Assembly: GCF_025351295.1 (NCBI RefSeq)
Contig: NZ_JANXWD010000043.1
Location: 57,703-121,702, forward strand
DNA from: Phenylobacterium sp.
Lineage (GTDB): Bacteria; Pseudomonadota; Alphaproteobacteria; Caulobacterales; Caulobacteraceae
Direction: 5' to 3'
DNA length: 64,000 nucleotides
This document shows positions 16,443 through 26,362 of this stretch, one piece after another. A program made the position numbers and the translations under genes. The notes under the pieces are model-generated. The model did no database searches. It was given only the letters and a program-made list of their open reading frames with translations, and was not told the origin of the DNA. Position 1 is the stretch's first letter. Every line of letters starts with the position of its first letter.

Positions 16443-17212
16443 CTGACGGGCTTCAGGATCCGCGACGGGTCGAACCGCGCGACCCAGGTGATCGGGTTGA
16501 ACAGCGACGCCCCGCCCTTCCAGGCCACCAGCACGATCCGCACCTTGCCGATCAGGTTCTCGGCGGGGACATAACCGACGCCCCCCACGGCCGGATTGAC
16601 CCGGCTGTCGGAGGAGTTGTCGCGGTTGTCGCCCATCATGAAGTAGTAGCCCTCGGGCACCACATACACGTCGGTGTTGTCGAGGTCGCCGTCAGGGCCG
16701 CGGTCGAAGGTGACGTAGGGCTTGCCGTCCGCGCGGGTCTCGCGGAACTGGGCCACGGTCAGCCCGGGCTCCTCGGGGTCCTGGGTGTCTCCGGCCGGCG
16801 TGCGGACAATCATCTTGTCGTTGACGAACACCACACCACCCTTCACCTGCACCCGGTCGCCCGGCAGGCCGATCAGGCGCTTCACATAGGTCTCGCTGGG
16901 GTCGCGGGGCAGCTTGAACACCACCACGTCGCCGCGCTGCGGACCCTGGCCGAACTGCAGCACGCGACCGTGGAACAGCGGCGGGTTCAGCGGGATCGAA
17001 TAGCGGCTCCAGCCGTAGTTCCACTTGGTGGCGATGATGTAGTCGCCAGTCAGCAGGCCAGGCTCCATCGAGGCCGAGGGGATGGTGAACGGCTCGAACA
17101 GCCCCACGCGCAGGACGAAGGCGATCAGCAGGGCGTAGACGACGGTCTTGATCGTCTCGACGGCTTCCTGGCGGAAGCTCTTCCTGGGCGGGGCGGCGGT
17201 GGCGTCGGTCAT
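16439..17212 (-). CDS. lepB: Signal peptidase I LepB
   Basis: A 257-residue inner-membrane serine protease that removes signal peptides from Sec/Tat substrates. One N-terminal membrane helix (TVVYALLIAFVLRVGLF) precedes box B, FTIPSASMEPGLL, with nucleophile S48. The general base is K111 in YVKRLIGLPGD. MMGDNRDNSSDSR and GKVRIVLVAW complete the family boxes. AGGAC upstream supports the ATG at 17212. It is convergent with the EF-hand gene, and its spacer to the molybdoenzyme operon start is about 270 bases with no gene. Confidence 0.95.
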   Translation of the reverse strand: MTDATAAPPRKSFRQEAVETIKTVVYALLIAFVLRVGLFEPFTIPSASMEPGLLTGDYIIATKWNYGWSRYSIPLNPPLFHGRVLQFGQGPQRGDVVVFKLPRDPSETYVKRLIGLPGDRVQVKGGVVFVNDKMIVRTPAGDTQDPEEPGLTVAQFRETRADGKPYVTFDRGPDGDLDNTDVYVVPEGYYFMMGDNRDNSSDSRVNPAVGGVGYVPAENLIGKVRIVLVAWKGGASLFNPITWVARFDPSRILKPVS

Positions 17213-17486
17213 GGAGGTCCTGAACCTGGCGGAGGCGTCCGGCGCCCGGGTCCAAGCTGTGAAGCGGCGCGGCGCGCGGGGCAACCGGCGTCTTGTCCGG
17301 ACAGCGTCGCGCGGACGTCCCGACGGCGGTCGCAAGCCGTTCCGGCGATCTCCCCGGTTGACCTCGGGGGGCTGGAAGACGCATCGTCAGACGACCACGC
17401 GGCCAACGCCGCGCCTGCGACCCCCGCCGGGCTCGACGCCGCGCCCGGCTTGGACGCCAACCGCACCATTCGAGGACGGAGGCCCT

Positions 17487-18353
17487 TTGTCCCAGCTTGC
17501 GTATGTCGCGCCATCCAGCCCGGAGGAAGCCGCCACGGCCCTCGCGGCAACAGGCGCCCGGCCGCTCTCCGGCGGCACCGACCTGCTGGTGCAACTTCGC
17601 GCCGGCCGGGTGAAGCCCGACGTGATCGTCGACCTGAAGCGCGTCGCCGGGGCGATCGGCATCCGCGAGGAGGCCGGCGGCTACGTGATCGGCGGCGCCA
17701 CCTCCGGCGCGGTCCTGGGCGAGCACGTCGGCCTGGTCCGGGCGTGGCCGGGCGTGGTCGAGGGCGCGAACCTGATCGGCTCGACCCAGGTGCAGGGCCG
17801 CGCCAGCCTGGCCGGCAACCTGTGCAACGCCTCGCCGGCCGCGGACGGCGTGCCGGCCCTGATCGCGGCGCGGGCCACCTGCGTCATCGTCGGGCCGAAC
17901 GGCCGGCGTGAGGCGCCCGTGGAAGCCATCGCCACCGGGCCAGGCCAGACCTCGCTGTCGCCGGGCGAATTCATCCTCGAGTTCCGCCTGCCGCCCCGGC
18001 CGGCCCGGGCCTCGGACGCCTACCTGCGGCTGATCCCGCGCACCGAAATGGACATCGCGGTGGCCGGCGTCGGCGTGAATCTGGTGCTCGACGCGCAGGG
18101 CCGCGTCGCCCAGGCCCATGTCGCCCTGGGCGCGGTCGCGCCCACCGCCCTGCTGGTCGCCGAGGCCGGCGCGGCGCTGGTGGGCGGCAGGCTGGACGAG
18201 GCCAGCCTCGCGGCCATGGAGGCGGCGGCGCGCGCCGCCTGCCGGCCGATCAGCGACAAGCGGGGCACCGCCAATTATCGGACCCGCATCGCGGGCGTAC
18301 TGGCCAGGCGAGCGGCGCTGATCGCCTTCGCGCGGGCGGGAGGACAGCTTTGA
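17487..18353 (+). CDS. Molybdenum hydroxylase, FAD-binding subunit
   Basis: The 288-residue FAD subunit (CoxM/XdhA-N type) of a xanthine dehydrogenase family enzyme, passing electrons from the iron-sulfur subunit. The flavin-binding motifs are ARPLSGGTDLLVQLRAG and GSTQVQGRASLAGNLCNASPAAD, with a typical CO_deh_flav_C end (DKRGTANYRTRIAGVLARRA). A TTG start at 17487 is chosen because GGACGGAGG precedes it at good spacing; no ATG is available before the SGGTD motif. The stop overlaps the next start as TTGA. Confidence 0.9.
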   Translation: MSQLAYVAPSSPEEAATALAATGARPLSGGTDLLVQLRAGRVKPDVIVDLKRVAGAIGIREEAGGYVIGGATSGAVLGEHVGLVRAWPGVVEGANLIGSTQVQGRASLAGNLCNASPAADGVPALIAARATCVIVGPNGRREAPVEAIATGPGQTSLSPGEFILEFRLPPRPARASDAYLRLIPRTEMDIAVAGVGVNLVLDAQGRVAQAHVALGAVAPTALLVAEAGAALVGGRLDEASLAAMEAAARAACRPISDKRGTANYRTRIAGVLARRAALIAFARAGGQL

Positions 18354-18835
18354 GCAAGGCACACGTCACGACCACGGTTAACGGGGATCCGGTGGAGTTC
18401 CTGGCGACGCCGGGGATGACCCTGCTGGACGCCCTGCGCGACGAGCTGAACCTGACCGGCGCCAAGGAGGGCTGCGGCTCGGGCGACTGCGGCGCCTGCA
18501 GCGTCACGGTCGACGGGCGGCTGGTCTGCTCGTGCCTGGTGCTGGCCCCCGAGGTCGAGGGCCGCCGCGTCACGACCATCGAGGGCATGGCCCAGGGCGG
18601 CCAGCTGCACATGCTGCAGCAGAAGTTCCTGGAGCACGCGGCTCTGCAGTGCGGCTTCTGCACGCCCGGGTTCCTGGTGGCGGCCAAGGCGCTGCTGGAC
18701 GTCAACCCGGACCCCACCGAGACCGAGACCCGGTACTGGCTGGCGGGCAACCTCTGCCGCTGCACCGGCTACGACAAGATCATCCGGGCGGTCATGGACG
18801 CCGCCGCCGAGCTTCGGCAGGAGAAAATCGCATGA
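18350..18835 (+). CDS. Molybdenum hydroxylase, 2Fe-2S subunit
   Basis: The 161-residue iron-sulfur subunit (CoxS type). The plant-ferredoxin-like cluster is GCGSGDCGACSV...C near residues 41-62, and the second cluster uses CGFCTPG and LCRCTGY. Together they ligate two [2Fe-2S] centres. The start is TTG, overlapping the upstream stop, with GGAGGACAG before it. The stop overlaps the ATG of the large subunit as ATGA. The three overlaps indicate coupled, stoichiometric synthesis. Confidence 0.93.
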   Translation: MSKAHVTTTVNGDPVEFLATPGMTLLDALRDELNLTGAKEGCGSGDCGACSVTVDGRLVCSCLVLAPEVEGRRVTTIEGMAQGGQLHMLQQKFLEHAALQCGFCTPGFLVAAKALLDVNPDPTETETRYWLAGNLCRCTGYDKIIRAVMDAAAELRQEKIA

Positions 18836-21120
18836 GCGAAACGCTTGAGAAGCCCGCCGCCGCGGCGGTGCTGAACGTCGTCGGCACCCGCCCGATCCGT
18901 CCGGATGGCGCGGACAAGGTCACCGGCCGGGCCACCTATGGCGCGGACTTCAACATGCCGGGCCAGCTGGTCGGCAAGATCCTGCGCAGCCCGCACGCCC
19001 ACGCCCGCATCGTCAGCATCGACGCCGGCAAGGCCCGCGGCCTTCCGGGCGTCAAGGCGGTGGTCACGGCCGCCGACTTCCCCGACCTGGCCTCGGAGAT
19101 GCACGAGGGCGGCGAGCAGGCTTCGAACCTGCGCGACCTGTCGCTCAACGTCATGGCCCGCGGCAAGGCGCTCTATGACGGCCACGCCGTGGCCGCCGTC
19201 GCCGCCGTCTCGACCGAGGTCGCCGATGCGGCGCTGGCGCTGATCAAGGTGACCTACGAGGTCCTGCCGCACGTCACCGAGGTCGAGGACGCGATGGCGT
19301 CCGGCGCGCCGCTGTTGCACGCCCACCTGTTCACCGAAGGCCTGCCGGCCAAGCCGGCCAGCGCCTCGAACATCGCGCGCCGCCACTACAACGAGCGCGG
19401 CGACATCGCCCAGGCCTTCGCCGCCGCCGATGTGGTGGTCGAGCAGCGCTACACCACCCAGGCCGTGCACCAGGGCTATATCGAGCCGCACGCCTGCGTC
19501 GCTGCCTGGGCCGAGGACGGCCGTTGCGAGGTGTGGAGCTCCAGCCAGGGCCAGTTTATGGTCCGCACCTATTGCGCCAAGGTGCTGGGCCGCGAGATCT
19601 CCGACATCCGGGTCACCCCGGCCGAGATCGGCGGCGGCTTCGGCGGCAAGACCACGGTCTATCTGGAGCCGGTCGCGCTGGCCCTGTCGCGCGCCAGCGG
19701 CCACCCGGTGAAGATGGTGATGAGCCGCGACGAGGTGTTCCGCGCCACCGGCCCGACCTCCGGCTCGGTCATGCACGTGAAGCTGGGCGCCACCGCCGAC
19801 GGCACGATCACGGCCGCCAAGGTGGAGCTGAAATTCCAGGCCGGCGCCTTCCCGGGCTCACCGGTGGGCGCGGCCTGCATGACCGCGCTGGCGTGCTACG
19901 ACCTGGCCAACTTCACCATCACCGGCTGGGACGTGGTGACCAACACGCCCAAGGTCGCGGCCTATCGCGCGCCCGGCGCCCCGATCGTGGCGTTCGCGGT
20001 GGAAAGCGCCGTGGACGAGCTGGCCGTGAAGCTGGGTATGGATCCGATCGCGATCCGCGAGAAGAACGCCGTTCACAACGGGACCAAGGCCGCCTACGGC
20101 CCGACCTTCCAGAACATCGGCTATGTCGAGACCCTGGCCGCGATCCGCGACAGCGATCACTACAAGGCTCCGCTGGGCCGCAACCAGGGCCGCGGCCTGG
20201 CGGTCGGCTTCTGGTTCAACATCGGTGGCGAGAGCACGGCGGCGGTGCACATCGGCGAGGACGGCAGCGCCGTGGTGGTGACCGGCAACCCCGACATCGG
20301 CGGCAGCCGCGCCTCGATGGCGATGATGGCCGCCGAGACCCTGGGCCTGCCCGTCGAGCGGGTTCGCCCGATGATCGCCGACACCGCCTCGATCGGCTAT
20401 TCGATGCTGACCGGCGGCAGCCGCACCACCTTCGCCACCGGCATGGCCGTGGTCCAGGCCGCCGAGCAGGTGGTGGCCGAGCTGCGCAAGCGCGCCGCCA
20501 AGCTCTGGGAGACCACGGTCGAGCAGGTGGAATGGAAGGGCGGCCAGGCCCGGTGCCTGGATCCCGCCAAGCCAGACAAGAAACCGCTGACCCTGGAGGC
20601 CCTGGCCGCCCAGTCGGGGCGGATGGGCGGGCCGATCTCGGCGCAGGTTTCGCTGAACGCCCAGGGCGCGGGGCCCGGGTTCGGCGTGCATCTCTGCGAC
20701 GTGGAGGTCGATCCGGACACCGGTCGCGTGGACGTGGTGCGCTACACCGCCGCCCAGGATGTCGGCAAGGCGATCCACCCGGCCTATGTCGAGGGCCAGG
20801 TGCAGGGCGGCGTCGCCCAGGGCGTCGGCTGGGCGCTCAACGAGGCCTATATCTTCGACCGCGACGGCAAGATGGAGAACGCCGGCTTCCTGGACTACCG
20901 CATGCCGGTGGCGTCGGACTTGCCGATGCTGGACACCATCCTGGTGGAGGTGCCGAACCCCCGCCATCCGTTCGGCGCCAAGGGGGTCGGCGAGGTGCCG
21001 ATCGTGCCGCCGCTGGCCGCCGTGGCCAATGCGGTCCGCGCGGCGATCGGGGTGCGGATGCCGGACCTGCCGCTGTCGCCGCCGGTGGTGCTGGCCGCGA
21101 TGGATCGCCGGCAGGGCTGA
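18832..21120 (+). CDS. Molybdenum hydroxylase, molybdopterin-binding subunit
   Basis: The 762-residue catalytic subunit binding the molybdopterin-cytosine dinucleotide cofactor. Signatures include RPDGADKVTGRATYGADF at the start, EIGGGFGGKT, AAYRAPGAPIVAF and, near the end, FGAKGVGEVP with the catalytic Glu. The AYRAPGA active-site loop lacks the AYxCSFR motif of true CO dehydrogenase, so the enzyme is an aldehyde, purine or N-heterocycle hydroxylase of unknown substrate. The ATG at 18832 overlaps the preceding gene by four bases. Confidence 0.92.
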   Translation: MSETLEKPAAAAVLNVVGTRPIRPDGADKVTGRATYGADFNMPGQLVGKILRSPHAHARIVSIDAGKARGLPGVKAVVTAADFPDLASEMHEGGEQASNLRDLSLNVMARGKALYDGHAVAAVAAVSTEVADAALALIKVTYEVLPHVTEVEDAMASGAPLLHAHLFTEGLPAKPASASNIARRHYNERGDIAQAFAAADVVVEQRYTTQAVHQGYIEPHACVAAWAEDGRCEVWSSSQGQFMVRTYCAKVLGREISDIRVTPAEIGGGFGGKTTVYLEPVALALSRASGHPVKMVMSRDEVFRATGPTSGSVMHVKLGATADGTITAAKVELKFQAGAFPGSPVGAACMTALACYDLANFTITGWDVVTNTPKVAAYRAPGAPIVAFAVESAVDELAVKLGMDPIAIREKNAVHNGTKAAYGPTFQNIGYVETLAAIRDSDHYKAPLGRNQGRGLAVGFWFNIGGESTAAVHIGEDGSAVVVTGNPDIGGSRASMAMMAAETLGLPVERVRPMIADTASIGYSMLTGGSRTTFATGMAVVQAAEQVVAELRKRAAKLWETTVEQVEWKGGQARCLDPAKPDKKPLTLEALAAQSGRMGGPISAQVSLNAQGAGPGFGVHLCDVEVDPDTGRVDVVRYTAAQDVGKAIHPAYVEGQVQGGVAQGVGWALNEAYIFDRDGKMENAGFLDYRMPVASDLPMLDTILVEVPNPRHPFGAKGVGEVPIVPPLAAVANAVRAAIGVRMPDLPLSPPVVLAAMDRRQG

Positions 21121-21137
21121 GCGGCGAGGCCCGGGCG

Positions 21138-21383
21138 ATGGCGCACGTGGTCGCCGGCAGCGATTGCTGGCCCTTCACCGGCGGGGTCTCGGCGTTCGAC
21201 GTCGAGGCCGCCACGGTGCGCGAACTGATCGGCGCCCTCGACGCGCGGTTCCCTGGCCTGGGCGACTTCATCGACCGCAAGATGGCGTTCGCCATCGACG
21301 GCGAGATCCACCAGGACGCCTGGTTCTCGCCCATCGGCCCCGACAGCGAGGTCTATCTGATCCCCAAGATCGGCGGCGGCTAG
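21138..21383 (+). CDS. MoaD/ThiS-family small sulfur-carrier protein
   Basis: An 81-residue ubiquitin-like protein, VSAFDVEAATVRELIGALDARFPGLGDFI... in outline, ending KIGGG. A C-terminal Gly-Gly is the thiocarboxylate-forming tail of MoaD and ThiS; here one more Gly follows, so trimming or an alternative tail use must be considered. It starts 17 bases after the molybdenum hydroxylase large subunit with a modest GAGG. Supply of sulfur for molybdopterin is therefore a reasonable inference. The middle segment DGEIHQDAWFSPIGPDSEVYLIP fits the MoaD pattern of late acidic and beta-strand residues. Confidence 0.78.
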   Translation: MAHVVAGSDCWPFTGGVSAFDVEAATVRELIGALDARFPGLGDFIDRKMAFAIDGEIHQDAWFSPIGPDSEVYLIPKIGGG

Positions 21384-21411
21384 CTAGCGGGCGCGGAGCG
21401 GCCCGGACACT

Positions 21412-22365
21412 TCAGGCCAGCTTGATCTCCCGCAGCCGCTCCTGCAGGTAGTCATCGGCGGTGATCGGCTGCGGATAGCGGTCGGGATGGGTCGCATCCA
21501 CCGTGCTGGGCAGGGTCCGGATCAGGTAGTCCGAATTGAAGTGCAGGAAGAACGGCGTCGAGTAGCGGGGGAAGCCGCGGCGCTCGGGGGCCGGGTTGAC
21601 CACGCGATGGGTGGTCGACGGCAGGCGGTGGTTGCAGAGCCGCTGCAGCATGTCGCCGATGTTGCAGACCAGCGAGCCGGCCGGCGGGTTGATGGCGATC
21701 CAGCGGCCGTCGTGGTCCTTGACCTCCAGCCCAGCCTCCTCGGCGCCCAGCAGCAACGTGATGACGTTGATGTCCTCGTGCGCCCCGGCGCGGATGTGCG
21801 GGCCCTCCTTGGGCACGGGCGGATAGTGCAGCAGGCGCAGGATCGAATTGCCGACCTCGACGGTCGGGTCGAAGAAATGCCGGTCGAGACCGAGGTAGCT
21901 GGCCACGCCCTCCAGCACCTTCAGGCCGGTCCGGTCCAGCGCCTGGTAGAGCCAGCCCACCTTGTCGCGGAAACCCGGCAGCTCGGGGTCGGGCCAGACA
22001 TTGTCGGCCATGTGGTTGCGGAACGGATGGCCGGGCGGCAGGTCGCGGCCGACGTGCCAGAATTCCTTGAGGTCGAAGTGGGCGGCGCCCTTGGCGGTCT
22101 CGACGCCGAACGGGGTGTAGCCGCGCTGGCCGGCCACCGGCAGCCTGTAGGCCAGCTTGGTCGCCTCGGGCAGGGCGAAGAAGGCCTTGGTTTCGTCGAT
22201 GGCGGCCTCGACCTTGGCGTCGGGCAGACCGTGGTCGGAGATCACCGCGAACCCCCAGCGGGCGAAACTGTCGCCCAGCTGCTGGGTGAAGGCCGGAAAG
22301 TCTTGGGCGTAGAGGGTGAAGGAGACCGGCTCGATATGGTCCTGGAGGGCGTGGGCTTGGCTCAT
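21412..22365 (-). CDS. 2OG-Fe(II) oxygenase, isopenicillin N synthase family
   Basis: A 317-residue non-heme iron oxygenase. Iron ligands are visible as AGAHEDINV (H-x-D) and STTHRVVNP (distal His), and the 2-oxoglutarate-binding arginine is in PRYSTPFF. The N-terminal DIOX_N-like part (FARWGFAVISDHGL) is typical of plant-like dioxygenases and IPNS relatives. The gene follows the antiporter by 21 bases on the same strand, so they may be one transcript. A role in beta-lactam synthesis is not implied; no partner genes are present. Confidence 0.87.
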   Translation of the reverse strand: MSQAHALQDHIEPVSFTLYAQDFPAFTQQLGDSFARWGFAVISDHGLPDAKVEAAIDETKAFFALPEATKLAYRLPVAGQRGYTPFGVETAKGAAHFDLKEFWHVGRDLPPGHPFRNHMADNVWPDPELPGFRDKVGWLYQALDRTGLKVLEGVASYLGLDRHFFDPTVEVGNSILRLLHYPPVPKEGPHIRAGAHEDINVITLLLGAEEAGLEVKDHDGRWIAINPPAGSLVCNIGDMLQRLCNHRLPSTTHRVVNPAPERRGFPRYSTPFFLHFNSDYLIRTLPSTVDATHPDRYPQPITADDYLQERLREIKLA

Positions 22366-22386
22366 TTCGCCATCCTTACACCCGGC

Positions 22387-24267
22387 CTAACTGGCCTCCA
22401 ACCGGGGCCGTGGCGGCGCCTTGGGGTCGTTGTCGGCGTCCTCGGCCTCCTCCTTGGCGAGCCGCCGCATCTCGGCGCCGAGCAGCTTTTCCATGGTCGC
22501 GCGGCTGTCGCGGCTGGCCATGATGTAGCGCTCCTCCTCGCCATAGACCGGGGCCAGGCGCTTGAAGAGCGCCAGGTCGTGGTCGCGGAAGATGGTCGCC
22601 ACCTGCTTGGCCCGCCGCTCGGAGAAACCCAGGCGCACCAGGGCCTTGCGCCCGAAGTTCAGCGCGCTCTCGAAGGTCTCCCGCTCGACCTCGTCGCCAC
22701 CGGCCTGGATCAGTTCGTAGGCGTGGCGGCGGTCGAAGGCGCGGGCCATGATGGTCAGGTTGGGGAAGTATTCCGTGGCCGCCTTGACCAGCTCCACGGC
22801 CTTGTCCTTGTCGTCGATGGCCACCAGCAGCAGCTTGGCCTTGGCGGCCCCGGCCGCGCGCAGCAGGTCCAGGCGGGTGGCGTCGCCGTAGTGCACCTGC
22901 CAGCCGAACTGGCGGATGGTGTCGATCTGCTCGATCGATGAGTCCAGCAGCACCACCTTGAACTCGTTGGCGGTGAGCAGGCGGGTGGCGATCTGGCCGA
23001 AGCGGCCGAAGCCGGCGACGATGGCGTCAGGCGCCCCGTCGTCGAACGGCAGGCGCTCGGGCTCGGCCCGGGCCTTGGTGCGGTTGAGGACCAGCCGCTC
23101 GTAGAGGGCGAAGGCCAGGGGGGTCAGGGCCATCGACAGCGCCACCACCGAGGTGGCCAGCGCCGCCTGGGCCGGATCCAGCACCCGGGCGCCCACCGCG
23201 AAGGTCAGCAGCACGAAGGCGAACTCCCCGCCCTGGGCCAGGGAGACGGCGACGGTGGCCGCGTCGCGGCGGTTGCTCCGGAAGGCCAGGCCCACGCCCC
23301 ACATGGCCAGCGCCTTGAGCACGATCAGGCCCAGGGTCAGGGACACGATCAGCACCGGCCGGGCGATGATCAGCCCGATGTTTAGCCCCGCGCCGACGGT
23401 GATGAAGAACAGGCCCAGCAGCAGGCCGCGGAACGGCTCGATATCGGTCTCCAACTCGCGGCGGAATTCGCTCTCGGCCAGCACCACCCCGGCCAGAAAG
23501 GCCCCCAGGGCCGGCGACAGCCCGACCAGCTCCATCAGCGCGGCGACCCCCACCACCAGCAGCAGGGCCGAGGCGGTGAAGATCTCGCGCAGCCGGGCCG
23601 CGGCGATGAAGCGGAACATCGGCCGGGTCAGGTAGCGGCCGCCGACCACCACGCCGCCGATCGCCGCCAGGGTCGCCAGGATGCGCACCCAGGCCGGCAG
23701 GCCCTCCAGCAGGCTGGGGTCGGGGCTGGCCATCGCGACACCGGGGTGCGGCGTCGTGGCGAGCAGCGGCAGCAGCGCGAACAGCGGGATCACCGCCAAG
23801 TCCTGGAACAGCAGCACCCCGAACGCCGCCTGCCCCACCGGCCCCTGGCGCAGCCCCTTCTCCTCCAGGTTCTGCAGCACGATGGCGGTGGATGACATGG
23901 CCAGGATCAGGCCGGAGGCCACCGCCACCTGCCAGCTGGCGCCCAACATCAAGGCGACGGCGCCCATCACGGCGGCGCTGGCCAGCAATTGCGCCAGCCC
24001 CAGCCCGAAGATCGAGGTGCGCATCTGCCACAGCAGGGCGGGCCGCACCTCCAGCCCGATGAGGAACAGCAGGATCACCACGCCGAACTCGGCGAAGTGC
24101 CGCACGTCGCCCTGTTCGCCCACCAGGTGCAGCGCCGCCACGATGGCGCCGGCGATCAGATAGCCCAGCACCGAGCCCAGCCCCAGGCGCTTGGCGATCG
24201 GCACCGAGATCACCCCGGCGGCCAGGTAGACCAGGGCCTGGATCAGGAGGGACTGGGGATGCATCAC
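22387..24267 (-). CDS. CPA2 monovalent cation:proton antiporter (Kef-type)
   Basis: A 626-residue inner-membrane transporter of the CPA2 family. About twelve hydrophobic segments span residues 5-390, including [17 protein letters not shown] and [14 protein letters not shown], both family signatures. A cytoplasmic TrkA-N/RCK domain ([16 protein letters not shown]...[13 protein letters not shown]) follows, then a charged tail ending [10 protein letters not shown]. The glutathione-gating details of KefB/KefC cannot be judged here. The first codon could be either of two adjacent ATGs. Confidence 0.88.
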   Translation of the reverse strand: MMHPQSLLIQALVYLAAGVISVPIAKRLGLGSVLGYLIAGAIVAALHLVGEQGDVRHFAEFGVVILLFLIGLEVRPALLWQMRTSIFGLGLAQLLASAAVMGAVALMLGASWQVAVASGLILAMSSTAIVLQNLEEKGLRQGPVGQAAFGVLLFQDLAVIPLFALLPLLATTPHPGVAMASPDPSLLEGLPAWVRILATLAAIGGVVVGGRYLTRPMFRFIAAARLREIFTASALLLVVGVAALMELVGLSPALGAFLAGVVLAESEFRRELETDIEPFRGLLLGLFFITVGAGLNIGLIIARPVLIVSLTLGLIVLKALAMWGVGLAFRSNRRDAATVAVSLAQGGEFAFVLLTFAVGARVLDPAQAALATSVVALSMALTPLAFALYERLVLNRTKARAEPERLPFDDGAPDAIVAGFGRFGQIATRLLTANEFKVVLLDSSIEQIDTIRQFGWQVHYGDATRLDLLRAAGAAKAKLLLVAIDDKDKAVELVKAATEYFPNLTIMARAFDRRHAYELIQAGGDEVERETFESALNFGRKALVRLGFSERRAKQVATIFRDHDLALFKRLAPVYGEEERYIMASRDSRATMEKLLGAEMRRLAKEEAEDADNDPKAPPRPRLEAS

Positions 24268-24375
24268 GGCTCCAACCTACACGCGGGGATCGGGAGCCAC
24301 GCCGGCCTCTTCATCAATCGATGAATTTTTCGCGATACTGTTCTCACGCGCGCATTTGCGGCGTATTGGGCGAGC

Positions 24376-25083
24376 ATGGCGAACAAGGTTTCGAAAGACG
24401 CCGTCGAGGCGCTGCAAGGGCGGCTGTTCGACGGCATGACCATCATGGCGGGCGGCTTCGGCCTCTGCGGCATCCCCGAGCTGCTGATCGCGGCGATCCG
24501 CGACTCCGGCGTCAAGGACCTGACCGTGATCTCCAACAACTGCGGCGTGGACGGATTTGGCCTGGGCCTGCTGCTGGCCGGCGGCCAGATCCGCAAGATG
24601 ATCTCGTCCTATGTGGGCGAGAACAAGCTGTTCGCCGAGCTCTACCTGTCCGGCAAGCTGGAGCTGGAGTTCACCCCGCAGGGCACCCTGGCCGAACGCA
24701 TCCGGGCCGGCGGCGCGGGGATCCCGGCCTTCTATACCCGGACCGGGGTCGGCACCCTGGTGGCCGAGGGCAAGGAGGTCCGCGAGTTCGACGGCGAGCT
24801 CTATGTGATGGAACGCGGCCTGAAGGCCGACCTCGCCATCGTCAAGGCCTGGCAGGGGGACCGGGCGGGCAACCTGATCTACCGGATGACCGCGCGGAAC
24901 TTCAATCCGATGATGGCCACCGCCGGCAAGGTCTGCCTGGTCGAGGTCGAGAAGCTCGTCGAGACCGGGACCTTCAATCCCGACCACATCCACACCCCTG
25001 GCATCTTCGTCGACAGCCTGTTCGAAGGTGTCCAGGAGAAGCGCATCGAACAGCTCACCACCCGCGCGAAAGAGGTCGCCTGA
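24376..25083 (+). CDS. scoA: 3-oxoacid CoA-transferase subunit A
   Basis: The 235-residue alpha subunit of a succinyl-CoA:3-ketoacid CoA-transferase, which activates acetoacetate using succinyl-Co[24 protein letters not shown] (in part), [42 protein letters not shown] and [17 protein letters not shown] are characteristic. Subunit B begins at the last base of this stop (TGATG). An AtoD/PcaI assignment is possible, but the sequence pattern resembles the ScoA group most. Confidence 0.9.
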   Translation: MANKVSKDAVEALQGRLFDGMTIMAGGFGLCGIPELLIAAIRDSGVKDLTVISNNCGVDGFGLGLLLAGGQIRKMISSYVGENKLFAELYLSGKLELEFTPQGTLAERIRAGGAGIPAFYTRTGVGTLVAEGKEVREFDGELYVMERGLKADLAIVKAWQGDRAGNLIYRMTARNFNPMMATAGKVCLVEVEKLVETGTFNPDHIHTPGIFVDSLFEGVQEKRIEQLTTRAKEVA

Positions 25084-25736
25084 TGGCCTGGACCCGAGAC
25101 CAGATGGCCGCCCGCGCCGCGAAGGAGCTGCGCGACGGCTTCTATGTGAACCTGGGGATCGGCATTCCCACCCTGGTGGCCAACCACATCTCCGAGGGCA
25201 TGCACGTGACTCTGCAAAGCGAGAACGGCATGCTGGGCATGGGCCCGTTCCCCCTGGAGGGCGAGGCCGACGCCGACCTGATCAACGCCGGCAAGCAGAC
25301 CATCACCGCCCTGCCGTCGTCGTCCTATTTCTCGTCCGCCGACAGCTTCGCGATGATCCGCGGCGGCCACATCGATCTGTCGGTGCTGGGCGCCATGCAG
25401 GTGGCCGAGAACGGCGACCTCGCCAACTGGATGGTGCCCGGCAAGATGGTCAAGGGCATGGGCGGGGCCATGGACCTGGTGGCCGGCGTCAAGCGCGTGG
25501 TGGTGGTCATGGAGCACACCGAGAAGACCGGCGCGTCCAAGCTGCTCAAGGCCTGCACCCTGCCGCTGACCGGCCAGGGCGTCGTCGACCTGGTGGTCAC
25601 CGACCTCGGCGTCTTCGACATCTCGCGCGGCCGCAAGCCGATGACCCTGGTGGAACTGGCCGACGGGGTGACCCTCGACGAAGTGCGCGCCAAGACCGAG
25701 GCCGCGTTCCAGGTGGCGGAAAGGGCGGCCGCCTAG
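25083..25736 (+). CDS. scoB: 3-oxoacid CoA-transferase subunit B
   Basis: The 217-residue beta subunit carrying the catalytic glutamate that forms a CoA thioester, E47 in [46 protein letters not shown] and [22 protein letters not shown] are family signatures. The start ATG shares a base with the subunit A stop, so the heterodimer is made from one coupled message. Transcription probably ends near the palindrome just downstream. Confidence 0.92.
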   Translation: MAWTRDQMAARAAKELRDGFYVNLGIGIPTLVANHISEGMHVTLQSENGMLGMGPFPLEGEADADLINAGKQTITALPSSSYFSSADSFAMIRGGHIDLSVLGAMQVAENGDLANWMVPGKMVKGMGGAMDLVAGVKRVVVVMEHTEKTGASKLLKACTLPLTGQGVVDLVVTDLGVFDISRGRKPMTLVELADGVTLDEVRAKTEAAFQVAERAAA

Positions 25737-25786
25737 AGAGCGCGTCAGGCGAAAGTGGATCCCGGTTTCGCCGCCCGACGCGCTCT
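25737..25786. repeat. Palindromic element after scoB
   Basis: Exact inverted arms AGAGCGCGTC (25737-25746) and GACGCGCTCT (25777-25786) enclose a second pair, GGCGAAA (25748-25754) and TTTCGCC (25766-25772). The element starts directly after the scoB stop and could act as its terminator. From memory the arm sequence recurs between genes in Caulobacterales; no second copy is seen in this window. Confidence 0.6.
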
Positions 25787-25848
25787 AATGAAAGAGTTAG
25801 AGCCTTTCGCGCGGTCGCGATCGCTGGCTTTGGATCGAACGTGTCAGA

Positions 25849-26247
25849 CTACGCCTTGTCGATCGCGGCCGCGATTTCGTCCGTCGTGCGTCCGGTGAGG
25901 TCCTTGTTGATTTCGCCGATCAACCTGGACTGCAAATCCTTGTGCCAATGCTTGCGCAACTCGCCGAGCGTGCGGGGGGCCGCGATAACCAGCAGCGCCT
26001 CAAACTTGCCGGCCAGAGCCCAGCTGTTCAGCATTTCAGCCACGCCTGTCGCATAGCCGTCCTCGGCCTGCGTATCGTTATCGGGATTGGCGGCGCTGGA
26101 CCGATGCGCGGAAGCGCCGGACGACCGCTCCCGCATGGCAGGAACCTCCACGGCCGTGAGCACGGGATCGGCGTGGCCGGTGTTCCTGAACAGCACCAGT
26201 TGTGCGCCATCGGCCACAGCCACCAGGGCGCCATTGGGAAGGATCAT
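25849..26247 (-). CDS. Host attachment family protein
   Basis: A 132-residue protein matching the family annotated as required for attachment to host cells. It opens MILPNGALVAVADGAQLVLFRN and ends with the typical block FEALLVIAAPRTLGELRKHWHKDLQSRLIGEINKDLTGRTTDEIAAAI (quoted in outline). AGGAG upstream supports the ATG at 26247 over the longer frame. The fold resembles archaeal release factor-like (baeRF) domains, so a ribosome- or nucleotide-related role is possible; the attachment function is known only for few members. It appears monocistronic. Confidence 0.75.
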   Translation of the reverse strand: MILPNGALVAVADGAQLVLFRNTGHADPVLTAVEVPAMRERSSGASAHRSSAANPDNDTQAEDGYATGVAEMLNSWALAGKFEALLVIAAPRTLGELRKHWHKDLQSRLIGEINKDLTGRTTDEIAAAIDKA

Positions 26248-26362
26248 CGTTCGCTCTCCTGCTCGGGAGGCGTAACGGCTGGGCCAGGGAGCAGTTGCGT
26301 TCCGGCGCGACCAGGCGGCGACGGTGCGACCATTGCATGGTTCATCAGAGCGACGTTTTTCC

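Noticed and set aside
18832..21120. Carbon monoxide dehydrogenase large subunit
   Set aside because: The subunit set resembles CoxMSL, but the active-site loop reads AYRAPGAP rather than the AYxCSFR motif of true CO dehydrogenase.
19524..21137. A long plus-strand frame leading into the MoaD-like gene
   Set aside because: It overlaps the molybdopterin subunit in another frame and is Arg/Gly-rich. Only the part from 21138 has a protein-like pattern.
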